A stretch of 64,000 nt of DNA from Meandrina meandrites (Eukaryota > Cnidaria > Anthozoa > Scleractinia > Meandrinidae), in NCBI GenBank assembly GCA_963693305.1, contig OY855916.1, positions 9,196,001-9,260,000 of the forward strand, written 5' to 3'. Positions within the stretch are counted from its first letter, which is position 1, and the number at the start of each line of letters is the position of its first letter. Of the stretch, positions 1-12,035 are shown piece by piece. A program made the translations under genes and the position numbers. The notes below the pieces were generated by a model. It worked only from the letters and a program-made list of their open reading frames with translations. It was not told the DNA's origin and searched no databases.

Positions 1-265
1 TCCCCGGTCTCTTTGTCAATGTACATTTGGGGCTTTAGCAGGCTTAAAAGAGGGCCGAGAAACGAAAAACAGCGCGCGTTAAACAGCGCGAAAGGGTTAA
101 TAAGTCAAAGGAGAAGAGTAGAAAAAAAAAAGACATTTATTTTAGTTTTTATATCGTCTACTTTGGAGATAGTTTCTGGCGAGAAAAAAACGTTTACGGC
201 GAATTTCGCACAGAGCGCTGAAAATAATGCTGACCCCGTTTTCATAAAATCAGGCATATATATTT

Positions 266-490
266 AAAACAAAACCATCGTGGACTACTGAACAGGTCTA
301 AATGTTGCTTTACTATGACTTATTAACTTAAAAACGTATTTCGATCAACACTGCCGTGGCTCGTTTTGAAAGGTTTTTTTATTCCGTTGATAAGCCCTAC
401 CTGGATATAAGCCCCTCCGTTTATAATAAGCCCACACAAAACCCCTTACGATATTGTTTAAGCCCAGGGCTTATAACCGGAATTTTACGA
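266..490 (+). mobile_element. Partial copy of a TIR-bearing MITE
   Basis: This stretch aligns by eye with the 3' two thirds of the complete element at 23466-23805: both share the phrase 'aaaacgtatttcgat', a run of 'ataagcccctcc' motifs and the terminal inverted repeat ending 'ccggaattttacg'. The 5' terminal repeat is missing here, so this is a truncated copy. It has no coding capacity. Open frames crossing it are chance. Confidence 0.7.
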
Positions 491-2033
491 TATATACGTA
501 AGTGCCGCAGAATAGGGTGTGTCTTTTTAAACAGTCGTTTTAGAAAAGGGTATGCTTCTTTGCCCCTTTTGGCATTGTTTTCCCCCTGTGATACTTCGAT
601 AGGGTAAGCTAGCTACACTGCATAATATGGTCTGATAAAACTGAAATACCAGTAAAACGTTCCATGCTACAAAAAATAATATGGACGACCCGCTTAGGTA
701 TTATTTCCATCTTAGAATTTTGGCTTCTATTTTTAGATTTGCTTTTGTTGACAAGTCGGTGTTGTGATTTCCTCGAACGATCTTTTTCTTTTCCCTAAAC
801 TAATTTACATATCCTTAAAAAGGACAACATTTCCATATAATTTTATTTCAAAGCCTTGCTCTCAAGTAATTCTGAGTTATACAAACAATGAAATATTTGC
901 GATTTCGAGCACTCGCTGGGAATCGAAGTTCAAGTTAATAATCCTGTTATTATTCATTTTTTATTGCCTATTAATATTATACAACAAAAGATGAGAAAGG
1001 CATGCTCCCGTATGCAACACGGGCAAGTGGCTATGCCGTGAGAACGACTCGCCGGCTCGCTATGCTCGCCGATTCGTTCTCGCTAATTCGCAGCTTGCAC
1101 GTATATTTGTCGGCCATTAGAGTGATTTGCCGCTTGTAGGGGGAAATCAGTAGGTTTGTGTTCGTCGTGGATGTGTGTTTTTATTCCTATTTTCCCAAAG
1201 GAATTAATTTGGAAATTCCATGAAAAGGGAACAAAATGAAAGGCAAGCTCTCGTTTGCCGTTTGCCTCATAACGTCATGCTGAATCTCTCTCATACTTAT
1301 AACCGTAATCGTGGCCCTTATTTTGAGTTTTTAATAGGGGTGGGCGCTCATTACAGGTTTGGAGAAATTTGAATAAAAAAAAAATGCCATCACGTTTATT
1401 CACTCACCATCTCTTAACAAAAATAAATGAAAATAGTGAATCATGATCACATTTCTGATTTCACGGGATATCTAGAAAAGCTTTATTCGTAATCGATTAA
1501 CCGTCACAGCGCGCACTACACAGGAAAAATCATATTGATAATAGCACCAGGAACTAAACTTAAGATTTCAAAGCATTTAAGACAACCGAAATCTTCGTTA
1601 TTCAACTTCTCAAACTCTATATTTTTGTTGAATTTGTAGAAGCGACAATTTTGCCAAAATGTGACTGGTAGCTTGTACTGTATATTGGATTTTAACATTT
1701 CGTTTTAAAAATGAAGGCCCCTCTTTTTTGTCGTTCTTGTTTTTTTTTCTTTTTAAATCACTGAAAAATAACCCTTCGCTATAACTAATTTGAAAAAGAC
1801 AATTTTGAAAATCCTTTCCAATTTGAGGCTCATAGCACGTGAAAACCAGAAACATTTCAGTGGCCGTGGAGACCGGCTGGTCTCCCAGTCCAAAGAAAAC
1901 TTGGGTACGAAAACAGTTTCAAACCTCAGGTTTAATGGGCGAGATTTATGTATTGTTACAAAATTTATACAAATAATGTATAATTGCTATATTACATGCA
2001 AGCTCTGGATAAATATTATATCACGTGAACGAT
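491..2033. other. Intergenic, no gene recognised
   Basis: A+T-rich DNA with short open frames that show no domain, signal peptide or conserved motif. A small imperfect palindrome (about 14-bp arms, gagaacga..tcg) lies near 1040-1081. Nothing else stands out. Confidence 0.5.
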
Positions 2034-3212
2034 TTATACGCTGGATTCCTCGATACTAATAATTTCTTCATCTTCGAGATGGCGGTATGAAATCAAAACT
2101 GGTTCTTGTCTTACTACGGCCATCGAGAAAGCTTCACAAGTGGTAGGTCGAACTTCAGGTCGATAATGTTTTCTTTCCATCATCTCTATTGGCGGCGGAC
2201 TGTTTATAGGCTGTCTATAATGTAAGATCTCAAGAATAGCGCGGCGTAGCTTCTTCACACGCCAAAAGTAAATAATAGGCTCAAACAGATTCGAAAATAG
2301 ACCAAGAGTCATGATCCAACTCCACAAAACGCTTAGATAATGTGGTTGTACGATACTATCCGAAGAAGTGACCGCTATACCAAGAATTATTGACGGCATA
2401 TTGGTTATTAATAAGCCAGCTAGAATGATAGTTAAAGTATTGCTCGCTTTGGTCTCTTTCTTCAATCTTTTAGCTTCTTCCCTTGACATCTGCTGCTGTT
2501 CGGTTTGGAGGCGTTTTTTCTGACGTTGTGTTTCTGAGAAAATATAGCAGTAAGTATAGGTGATAACAGCAATGTAAAGTAACGCGAGAATGATCACAAT
2601 AACTGAAATCACTTTTACAAAACGTAAGTAAAGCTCTGTTCCACAGTCAATTACATCACTAATGAGTTCTGCGAAAGTCACGAGGAGCCCAATACCCCAG
2701 ACCAAAACAAAACCAGTTTTAATCTGCTTTGTAGTGACAATGGTCCGGTAACTCAATGAATGCTTGATAGAAATATAGCGTTCTATGCTCAATAACACGA
2801 GACTACCAGGCGAGAAAGAACCTTGTCCTAACGAAGCTACCGCCAATGCCTTTTCCGAGCTGCAGAATGGTCCGTCGCCAAAGATTCGCTTCAATTCTAC
2901 CGCGATTTTGATAGGTTGAACGACCAGCCCACCAAGCAAATCTGCCCCCACCAGACACGCCACAAGTATGTTTGATTTGGTTCGGCTTCGCAGTTGGTCT
3001 CTTGTTACCACGGCTAAAATGACCAGCGCGTTCAACAGGATAGTCGGAAGGACTGCCAATGAATCAATTACAGCTACAGCGACAAGATTTGCAAACGTGA
3101 CATCTGTAAGGTATGTCTGTCTCCAGACCGAGCCATCATACAGATAGTGGCATTCTTCATTCTCGGGATCAGACAACTTCGTGGATGGTGAAGGCGACGA
3201 GATATTCGTCAT
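2034..3212 (-). CDS. Intronless class A (rhodopsin-like) GPCR, divergent
   Basis: A seven-transmembrane receptor of 392 aa, expected at the plasma membrane. The open frame extends to a GTG at 3269, but the first in-frame ATG is at 3212 and puts a glycosylation site (N-I-S, residue 3) in a short extracellular tail. Approximate helices: TM1 44-70 with N61 (1.50), TM2 81-100 with D91 (2.50), TM3 ending in ERY 144-146, TM4 165-185, TM5 198-222, TM6 258-280, TM7 294-316. Cys117 and Cys190 can form the usual TM3-ECL2 disulfide. The third loop (227-257) is basic and Gln/Lys-rich, and a 75-residue tail follows TM7. Oddities: the TM6 CWxP motif reads TNMP, and NPxxY reads EPIIY, so the key Asn 7.49 is Glu. 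It belongs to neither main receptor subfamily of this window. Ligand unknown; an orphan amine- or peptide-type receptor is a guess. Confidence 0.88.
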   Translation of the reverse strand: MTNISSPSPSTKLSDPENEECHYLYDGSVWRQTYLTDVTFANLVAVAVIDSLAVLPTILLNALVILAVVTRDQLRSRTKSNILVACLVGADLLGGLVVQPIKIAVELKRIFGDGPFCSSEKALAVASLGQGSFSPGSLVLLSIERYISIKHSLSYRTIVTTKQIKTGFVLVWGIGLLVTFAELISDVIDCGTELYLRFVKVISVIVIILALLYIAVITYTYCYIFSETQRQKKRLQTEQQQMSREEAKRLKKETKASNTLTIILAGLLITNMPSIILGIAVTSSDSIVQPHYLSVLWSWIMTLGLFSNLFEPIIYFWRVKKLRRAILEILHYRQPINSPPPIEMMERKHYRPEVRPTTCEAFSMAVVRQEPVLISYRHLEDEEIISIEESSV

Positions 3213-6200
3213 ACCGCCGGCTGAACTGAGGTAAATGGATAAAAGTGCAAAGGGAGCAAGGCCAGACACGAACAGTTGCGTTGCACGATGGTTGTTATGG
3301 ATCAGTTTTGCGTTGTCGATGGTTGTAATGGAAAATAAATTTCCTGTCCATTACAGACAATACAAAACTTCATGTCCTCTAATTGGTTGTGAAGACTACT
3401 CCCATCGAATAGAATACGCAAAAAAAGAACTATGTAATGGTTATTGTTACATGGCTAAAGCTGTTTTTCAGTCTTATCACGGAATTATAAATGGCGTGGA
3501 AAATTGGGCATTCTGATAAGAGCGTTTACGCTGGTTTGAAATAAAATTAGTTGGTGTGTGCATAGAAACCCAAAAGTTCCAAAAATAATTTTCTTTCTTC
3601 TATCCCTTCATTAAACCTCTTAAAATTTCACTCAAATTCAGGCAGAAACCCGCCTTAAAACGCTCCAAAAGCGAAATCTATCCAGAGATGCCAAAAAAAC
3701 CTGTTCTTTGAAATCACCTCGTTGCACTCAAGCACCTGTAAAATTGCTGACGTTGTTGTCGTTAGTGCCTATAGTTTCGGCTTCAGCTGAGTATAAAAGG
3801 TCAATAGGTAAAGGAAATTGGTGAACGTGTGAACACATTGTTCGCTTTTATTACCGTCACAAGCAGCGCACGCACGAGCTATTTTATTTCTTTCGCACAT
3901 CAACTCCTACGCGAGTTCCCAAACCACGCTTGCTCCCACCACCCGCAACCCGTCATATTTACCTTCGCCAAACCACTAATGACTATAATAATAAAAAACA
4001 TTACCGACTGTTCGCAAGCTGGCAAGTACAAACAGCCCCGAAATCTTACTAGTAATACCAAAGGAAATTTTTCTAAAATTGGTATATTGCATTCTTAATT
4101 GTACTGCCAGGGTGATCGCTGTATGACCGCTTTGTTGTACTAAAACCGTTTGCGAAAGTTAGTGTCTCCATGTCATATCACTGAAAAGTAGTTTAATGCC
4201 TACTGGTCGTAAGCCTGCGAGAAAACAGTCTTCACGGCCAGGAAATGTGCGTGTACAAAACTAGTGTAAATTAAAAAATTTAAATTATGGTTATTATGGT
4301 TCAGTAACTGTTATGTCATGAATAATTTTATAAAAGTTGTAGAACATTTATCGGTAACTCGTTGAAGTCAACATTGCCTACATTTATCGTTCGATGTCAC
4401 AACAAATGACTATAACCTTTACATCACGATTGCTCTTTAATAATGAACATGCACAGCCAGGTGCCCGGTGCTTCGGGGAATGTTCTTTTGGAATATTGCC
4501 ACGAAGTCTGAAATCAGAAAAACATTGGGCGGAATTTTTTTTGCTTATACTGCATCGTACTTAATTCGTGTACCATATTGGCCTTTATTCTTTTTAAGCT
4601 CCATAGGTAAAATCTGCGTTCGAGCCTAGTGGGCCATCAGGCCGGAACTTATCCCGGTTTCAGTAGCATAAAGCGATTATGAGTTTTTTTCCTCGTCCCT
4701 TGGATGGGATGCTGAGTCCATTGCAGGGTTACCCGCAGAATTAAATTCGCCGGTACCCAATTATACACCTTGCTGAAGAGAGGTAATATGAATGTTAAGT
4801 GTCTTGCCCAATAACACAACTTATCACATGGCTGTCCCGCGAGCGGGCAAGATGAGGTAAACCTTGTGTTGTGGTTGGCTACCGAAGCGGGCAAGATGAG
4901 CCTATATATCTTGACCGCTCGGGATTGCCCGCGATAATGAGAAAGGGTGGCAAAACCATTATAAAAGTGAGATATATTTTAAGAAAAGATTAGGTAGGGT
5001 GACAGCTGAAAAAATAAGAAAGAGTAATATTTCACAATTTATATATTTGTGATCTTTTGAAAAACTAGTCGTTCAGTGTTGGGAGATAAAAAAGGCTTAG
5101 AACATTCAACATTTTCATAGCACCAAATTCGTTTTTATTTCAATGATCACACACTAGGGTTTAGATACTTAACTGACTTCAAGTTTTATTCTACTAAAGA
5201 GTCTCCTTACGTGCAGAGAGTCATTTAAACTGTTTACATTATTAGAGCCTTAATGGGTAGAAGCTTTCCCTAATGGCACGATATTGTGCGACATAGAAAC
5301 AATATTCTAAATTTTCTTTCCTGAAAAAATTTTAATATTATTTTTTTGGTCACAGAACTCAAAACAACAGTCTAGACAAGGTTGGTAGGTAAAAGATAAC
5401 GATTACGCAAATAGGAATTCATATAAACATGAGAAGTGGTTAAGCGCCAAATGGATAGAAATTTATTTGTTAAAAATTATTTTGGCGTTCATTTGAAGTA
5501 TAAGAAATAAATAAATAATGTTTTACTAATGTTTTGAGCTTGACACGTTGGTCTCTTTAACATTTCAAAGGCTTACTGGCTGCAGCTGAGCGTGCGTTTA
5601 TATAGCTGTTAAAGCATGGTATAAATTCAAAGATAACGCATGGAATGAAACATTGGCGCAATGGGCGTATTTCTTAATAATGAGTTTTTCGTCTTCTTTT
5701 AACTTAATATTAACAAATAAATGAAGATGCCAGACTGTAAATCCTGACAAAATTATCGTGTTTTTCAAAAAAAAAAGAAAAAAAAACGTGAAAATATGAA
5801 ATTCGCAGGTTTTGGGTGCCAATTTATTGTTCGTCAAAGAAAGATCAGTGAAATGTATATGGAAGATTATAAAACTAAACTTCTGCTGGGCTCTACATGT
5901 GCTCTGTTTTCAGTAAACAACTCATTCATTGGCTGTGTACAAGACGTAGTGTAGTTATTAGAATTTTTTTTGTGTTGCAAAGCAGTACATATTTGTGAGT
6001 CTTGAAGTGTTTTTCAATTGGCATGCCCATAGGGCATGATAAGTAAAATTAAAGTTAAAAGTTAAAATGCAAATGACAAGTTAAATGTACAGCCGGCGAC
6101 ACCGCACACTAAAATGTCTGAAAAGAAATTTTTTTTCTTTGACAACCCTGACTCTCCAACGTTTTTTTATAGTCTTTTGCGCGGTCAGAACTGCACTGAA

Positions 6201-6479
6201 CCTGTTATACGAAACCTGTTAAACCGGTCTTGTAGTTCAAATATCGTGAGAAATGTGCACTTGTTTCGCGAGTTATTTTTGTTGTACTCTACTAAGCGGA
6301 ATTGGATTGCAAGACGATTTTCTAGATAAATACGACCACTATCGATGTATGCGAACATATACACAAGAACTCCGAGCGACTGATTATACAATGTTGCCGA
6401 CAAAAATAGCACTTTTCCCGAATCAGCTGTGCGGCTGTTTTACACAGGAATATGCTGGAACAAATTGGAAATTTTTTTG
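3213..6479. other. Intergenic, no gene recognised
   Basis: Low-complexity A+T-rich DNA. Apart from the possible dispersed repeat at 4640-4935 I see no coding exon, RNA gene or clear regulatory array. Confidence 0.45.
4640..4935 (-). repeat. Possible dispersed repeat
   Basis: Locally higher G+C than its surroundings, with direct repetition of 'gcgggcaagatgag' (about 4854 and 4888) and an open frame whose text resembles anonymous repetitive ORFs I recall from coral genomes. No terminal repeats or target-site duplication were found, so this rests partly on memory and is weak. Confidence 0.3.
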
Positions 6480-6850
6480 ACCAGTTTGAAGGGTTTTTTC
6501 GTAACAGAAGCTCATTTAAAATGATAAATTCCCCCTCTTTCACTTTTTCTATTAGCCGACCCGACTTACGATCGCCATGAGAATAGACTGCGAGCAGTCT
6601 CTCTTTTGCTGAGAAATCGACGAACTTAATCGACGAACGGTAAGCGGCGAAGCCGCATCGCTACTTACCGTTCGTCGATTTCTCAGCAAAAGAGAGACTG
6701 CTCGCAGTCTATCATGAGAATGCTACTAATTTAAATTGGGCATTTCATTGACAAGTTTAAAGAGTTTTTTTCTTCTGTTTTGAAATGATAAAATTTCCCC
6801 TCTTCCATTATTTTTATTAGCCGACTCGACCTACGATCGCCATCAGAATG
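6480..6850. repeat. Local tandem duplication of about 100 bp, first copy split by a hairpin element
   Basis: Copy 1 (6480-6583, continuing after 6720) and copy 2 (about 6751-6850) share 'aaatgataaa', 'attagccgac', 'tacgatcgccat' and 'agaatgct' in the same order. Copy 1 is interrupted by the inverted-repeat element at 6584-6711; copy 2 keeps the uninterrupted site. Confidence 0.65.
6575..6720. mobile_element. Hairpin MITE (6584-6711) with 9-bp target-site duplication
   Basis: The arms 'tagactgcgagcagtctc...' (from 6584) and '...gagactgctcgcagtcta' (to 6711) are inverted copies of about 48 bp. The left arm repeats a short 'atcgacgaac' block. Flanks are ccatgagaa (6575-6583) and tcatgagaa (6712-6720), 8 of 9 identical. 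The neighbouring duplicate at about 6838-6850 shows the empty site. The termini TAGACTG...CAGTCTA match those of the larger element at 17996-19266, which also has a 9-bp duplication, so the two may share a transposase. Confidence 0.75.
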
Positions 6851-9343
6851 CTGTTAAATCTTAATGTCGAGTTTAATTTTGACATCAAAGCGAGAGCTGC
6901 GCGCGTGATAGGAAGCCAGCTTGCAAATCATGATTAGGTTGTTCATCCCCCAGGCTGCTAAACTTTAATAAACCATCTCTTTGATGCCCATTAGCTTGAC
7001 GCCTGTTGGTCTTTATGGACCAAAATAATTATTCTTCATAATAAATTTTGAGCATGAAAACTGATGAGCTAAACACCAGCTGACTTTCCAAGAGAAAACT
7101 TTATTTGCTTAGCTCCCCTTGACATATTTTGCTTTTTATATGCGGTTTGCTGAGTAAATGTGAATAAAATGTTTAATTTATCCTCGCCAGTTTAATACGG
7201 GATATTTCGGTTTGATCTACACCGCTTATTTGAGGGTAAGAGAGTCACCTGCCATAAATTAAACAGCAACTTTGCATCATTTCGACCACTAAAGCATGAC
7301 ACGAAACCACTCCATTACTGTATTCGGTTTCCTGCCCACTTTGATCAAACTAAGATTTGAAATATGATTTTCCAATCTTTAGTCGCAACATGCCATATGT
7401 CCGATCATAACGACATATTCTTGAATAATTGCCTATTGATCGATGTTAACGATTTCAATTTAACATCTGTTGATAATGATAAAACCTATGATTGGTTAAG
7501 GTAATATTTGAATAGAAAGCAGCTTATTCAAGTTCTGTCGTGTTCAATAGAACGTTCGATGACAGCCGACCGTACGATTGTTCAAAACTCCTCAATCAAG
7601 CAAACTGATCAGACTTCTGGAAACTCGCTTCTAACTTAAAGGTAAGTTCGACTTTTTACAAACTTTATTTTATTCCAAGTTCTTTTTCTCCTAGTTTAAT
7701 TCACAGATTTAACAATTCCCAACTTCTTCCACTTATTTCTTCCGCAATGCTGACTAAAACTGATTTATATTCTAAACTAAAAGTTACAAGCTTTTTTGTG
7801 AAATTAAAATAAAAATTATATACCGGCATGTCATGCACGAGATAAAGTATGTTGTTCTTGTTGTTGGTTGTATGGGCTATCATAATATTATGTCTTCAAA
7901 ACAGAATCCCCAACGGGTATTGGCAAGATAGTCTTAAGATCCTTGCCAAGTTCCCCAAGTTCTTTTCGCTTGCGCTCTTAAATCAAACTGTTAGCTGTTG
8001 TGTTGGCGAAAATGCTTGATAAACATGACCATCTTGACTACTGCCAAGAGTTTTCAACCGCTGTTTGTAACTTTTTAAAATCTCTTCACACTTCAAACTT
8101 ACAATATTAATCTTTGTGCCCTCCTTTATTGTTCTGACTGGAACCTTATTCCCAAGAAAACTTTTTCAGTAAAAAATTAAAATAGACGATATTAGCAAAA
8201 TTATTTTCAAGTGTGATCGATCTTATATATATTCTTCCACATTACAAAATCAGTAGATCGTTAAGGAGATAGGCTAGCGGGATAAAAGAAAATACCAACT
8301 TGGGATCGCATTTGAACGGCATTTTGCCTGTGGTTTTCCAACAACCCACTCAAAATAACTTTCTTATCAAAGAAACGGCCTCAGCATGAAAAAAAAAAAA
8401 AAGAATACCAGTAAAAAAAAAAATAATAATAAAAAAAAAATAACGGAAATGGCATGACTGCCAATATGCCGAAAAACGCTCTTTATTCAAATTTCCATCA
8501 CATAAAAGTGATTTTTCTTATTTTTTAATTTCAAACTTCAACTTTCTCAGTACGGAGAAGGAAAAACTTGAGCACGAGTAAAATACGATTACTCGTGACT
8601 GTAAATTCCAACAATTCTTATTTTTAACTTACCACATATTAAAAGTGAACGGGGCTAAGCGCAGGTGAAAACAGCGTGATGAGACATTTCCCCACGCATT
8701 GTGCATTTACGTCGTGTATATGACTTACAGTGAAGAATAGACAAGATTTGTAGCACGTTTTCCTTCCGTAGCCAGTTTTAGTCTTGATACAAGAATTAAT
8801 GGCAAATTCAATCCAAAAATATATATTAGCTATAGCAAAACCCCACGAGAGAGGTGCAGTGTACAGAAGGTCTAGTAACTTCGATGAATGTTCCACAGTT
8901 TGGGGGAAGTAAAGTGCGTATCGTGCGGTTATATTGCAAGAGATAAGCCGAAACACCTTCACAGTTTGAACTGTGACATGACTTCACATCAAGCCAACAG
9001 GTTTCTCAAAACAGCTTGAAGTACTAACTTAAAACCGGCCGGAGTTACTCGTGCGCAAAGATGAATTTTCTCTTTTACAGACTGTCCATGAATTCGCGAT
9101 CACATTGCTTTTTACGTATTTGATTTCTCGTCTGAAACCCTATGCGAGCTTTATTAACCTCTGTCTTAAATGCCAAGATCGAAATATTTAATCTCCTTGC
9201 TCATTGCTTAACATTTCCTTCAACGTCGCTTTTGAGAATTTGGGGCTACATCAAGGCACTACCGCTTTGTGATGATTTGTTTCGTTCTTTGCCATTAAAG
9301 AATGTGTTTGGGGGAAATATTCTGCACCCGAGCCTGTAGTGTA
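6851..9343. other. Intergenic, no gene recognised
   Basis: No convincing exon. A consensus-like splice donor (aaag/gtaagt near 7638) follows an AT-rich stretch and could end a non-coding 5' exon, but no partner was identified. An A-rich low-complexity run sits at about 8388-8440. Confidence 0.4.
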
Positions 9344-9500
9344 ATAGACCATATTGGTATTCTCGCTATTGGACTGGAGCTAGCTTGCAATTTAGCTTTC
9401 CGAATGGAAATCACATGAAGCTCTCTTATTCCCCCGCGTTAGCCTCCATTGCGCGCTAGTTCCAGTCCAATACCGAGAATACGAATACGGTCTATGTGTA
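9339..9500. mobile_element. MITE (9344-9495) with about 35-bp terminal inverted repeats
   Basis: 'atagaccatattggtattct' at 9344 pairs with the inverted 3' end finishing 'acggtctat' at 9495; about 32 of 35 positions match. It is flanked on both sides by 'gtgta' (9339-9343 and 9496-9500), a likely 5-bp target-site duplication. Non-coding. Confidence 0.7.
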
Positions 9501-9738
9501 TCCCTCACTGCGATCGGGCAGCAAATCACACAACACAAGCACAAATAAACAAGTTTCCTTCAAAAGGTCATTCTATATCCTCATAAACATAACGATGGAA
9601 CGTTAAAAAGAAATCAGTAGTTGCTCTTTTAAAATAACAATGCTCTACGTGCCCTGATCATCTACAACCGCGCGGTACCACAATGTGCATTGTCACGCGT
9701 CACGCATTACATGAAGATCTTTCTGGCGGAAACGTCTC

Positions 9739-9932
9739 AGTACAGCGAAATCCAGATAGATTTCTCGAACCTTCCGACAACTCAAACCACGGAAAAGGTG
9801 CACGTGTTCTCCTCGGATTTGCTTCGATAAGCACGTCGAACACTGCATTATTACCCCGATGTCAAGAACTTCCGATTTCTCGAACAAATTTCTTTTTCCT
9901 TGGAGTTTCGAGAAATCGGGATTCCACAATGA
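9739..9932. mobile_element. Remnant DNA transposon, 'gatttctcgaa' type ends
   Basis: The left part carries 'gatttctcgaaccttcc' and the right part 'gagtttcgagaaatcgggat', which are inverted relatives. The same end motif recurs at 11275-11300, 11895-12030 and 12839-13014. Short inverted ends of the form CAGT...CCCGATTTCTCGAA recall pogo/Tigger-type elements, but no transposase is present. The 152-codon open frame over this stretch is explained by the repeat. Confidence 0.5.
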
Positions 9933-11254
9933 AACAAAACTCTATACGTGCTTTCTTAAAGTCCGTCTTAAAACTTAACCCGATTTTTTCGTGCTACAAA
10001 TCATGTTCACAGAAATGTTCAAGCTCCAAGCTGCGACCTTGCAGTGGCTTTTTTGGGCGGAAAATGCGTAACTTTATTATTAGGTGTTTTTTTTTAATAT
10101 ATATATATTTCCTACGTGACCAGTTTAAAGTTCGTGTGTAGCATGCTTTTTCCCCGCTTCTTAGGCTTCTTAGTTGCGTGGTTTCCGCAGGTGAGGACCT
10201 CCGCCCTTGAAAAAGTAGATTTTGTTAGCGCCTGCATCATTTTTGGTCGCCAAAAAGCTTGAATTGAAAAGTTGCTGGTAGACATCGCCACTTCAAGACT
10301 AATTTTCATTTAATGGTGCCCACAGACAAGCGGATCTTGAAACCTATCATTTTAACGTGGAAACTGACGCAAACGTCGGAACGTTTTTCGGTATGTACAA
10401 AGGCTATGTAATGTATACGGTGTCTAGGCGATTGAACTTGGGGAATTTGTGGCTTTTTAAAATAATTACAGTTCATTTAATGAAAACAGATTAGCCACAA
10501 CTTTGCAATTAACCTTGAATGAACAGAGAGACGTGTTCGCTTACTAAGATCGACTGAGATAACGAAAATCTTAAAGGAGCTGTGTCGCGGATTTCAGCCA
10601 AATTTAGGCATGGGAAATGGCCCTTTAATTCGATGAAATATAAAAATAACCACTTAAAACAGTGAAGGAACATTTCAATAACACGGCAAATACAAAGGAA
10701 GGTATGGATGGCCAAAAGTAAAGAAGATCGATTGAAACGGATTACGATATGGGTTTTTGAAATACTGTTGGGCTGAACTGCAGTTTTCAAAGTTAATCGT
10801 GCTTGCGTGTGACTTTAAATTATAACGCCCGAGAGACACACTTGGTTGAAATGCAGCTATGTTTTTGTGATTTAGTTCATAGAAATAATTTCTTTACAAA
10901 CATTAAGTTTCATAGCGAGTGTAATAAACTTAACTCAACCAAAATCGAAGAAATCTAGTAAATAATTGTTTACTTTCTTCTCACTAAAAATAGTAACCTT
11001 TTAGGAAAAAGGGTTGGGGTAAATTTTCACAAAAACAAGTTTATTCTGTTTTCACACAATCGTTTCTTATGCACAGGCCCTGCAGTTGGACCAGTTGGTT
11101 GCGTTTACAAAGTGAGAAGTTTCGATAAAGTTGATTAAGACAGGAAATCACACTAGCGCTAAAAGTGGCCTTCAGCAATAAAAGGGTATAGCAGTTTCAC
11201 GAAGTCCAGAGCTTGCCTGCGACTTAAGTATTAATCGAAGCGCAACTGCCAGTT
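9933..11254. other. Intergenic, no gene recognised
   Basis: No exon, RNA gene or repeat could be supported here. Confidence 0.4.
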
Positions 11255-12035
11255 TGTCTAGCAATACAAGAGAATCCCGGTTTCTCGAAACTTCCAATTT
11301 CTCGAACTAATTTTCGTTTCCTTTGGATGTAGTACTTCTCTGTAATTTTACCCCTGATTTCTCAAACCTCCCTTTTTCTCGAAGCAACTCTCTGTTTATT
11401 TCAAACATTAGCTTTCCTCTGCTCCACCCAGAATTCTTTTTATCTGGATGGACCGCTTCCAAAATTAAAAGTGTATACAATTTAGTCGCTTATATAAAAT
11501 TCGCTTTGGACTAAATTAGCTTGCAAAATTTTTAAAGAAGTTGACGAGTCACGGCAAGTCCGAATAAGTAGTTTAAAGGAAACTGATCTTATTGGGGAAT
11601 TCTTACTCTAATATAAGCTGTGTATTTCGACTCAAACCAGCCATTTAAATTCCGATTTCTCCGATTTCTCTAACCTCCAATTTAGTCGCTTATATAAAAT
11701 TCGCTCTGGACTAATTTGTTTGCCAAATTTTTAAAGAAGTTGATGAGTCAAGGCAAGTCCGAATAAGTAGTTTAAAGGAAACTGATCTTTTTGGGGAATT
11801 CTTATTCTAATATAAGCTGTGTATTTCGACTCAAACCAACCATTTAAATTCCGATTTCTCTAACCTCCAAGGGAAAAAAAATTGGGAGGAATCCGAACTT
11901 CGAGAAATCGGGCGTAAAATTACAGTATTCGAGTTGTTGAGGCAAGTCCAAGGAACTTGAAACACCTTTTGATTCGAGTTACTGGAAGGTTTGAGAAATT
12001 GGGCGGTTGAGAAAAGGAAGTTTCCACTGTATTTC
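11255..12035. mobile_element. Degenerate DNA-transposon relic with internal tandem duplication
   Basis: The left end has 'aatcccggtttctcgaaact' and the right end 'gagaaattgggcggttgag' followed by 'tttccactgt', again the inverted 'CCCGATTTCTCGAA' family. It encloses a 200-bp tandem duplication. Boundaries are approximate and nothing is coded. Confidence 0.4.
11478..11868. repeat. 200-bp tandem duplication
   Basis: Unit 1 (11478-11677) and unit 2 (11678-11868) both start 'caatttagtcgcttatataa' and run through 'aagtccgaataagtagttta' to 'aacctccaa'. Only scattered substitutions and a few small indels separate them, so the duplication is fairly recent. Confidence 0.9.

Noticed and set aside
3213..3269. 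19-residue N-terminal extension of the receptor at 2034-3212
   Set aside because: It begins at GTG; eukaryotic genes start at ATG, and the ATG at 3212 gives a sensible tail. The same reasoning moved the starts of the genes at 20 kb, 39 kb and 46.6 kb.
4649..4894. 81-codon minus-strand open frame as a gene
   Set aside because: No domain or splice context; the text resembles dispersed repetitive frames of coral genomes, so it was listed as a possible repeat.
9683..10141. 152-codon open frame
   Set aside because: It crosses an inverted-repeat transposon remnant and shows no domain, signal peptide or compositional sign of coding.
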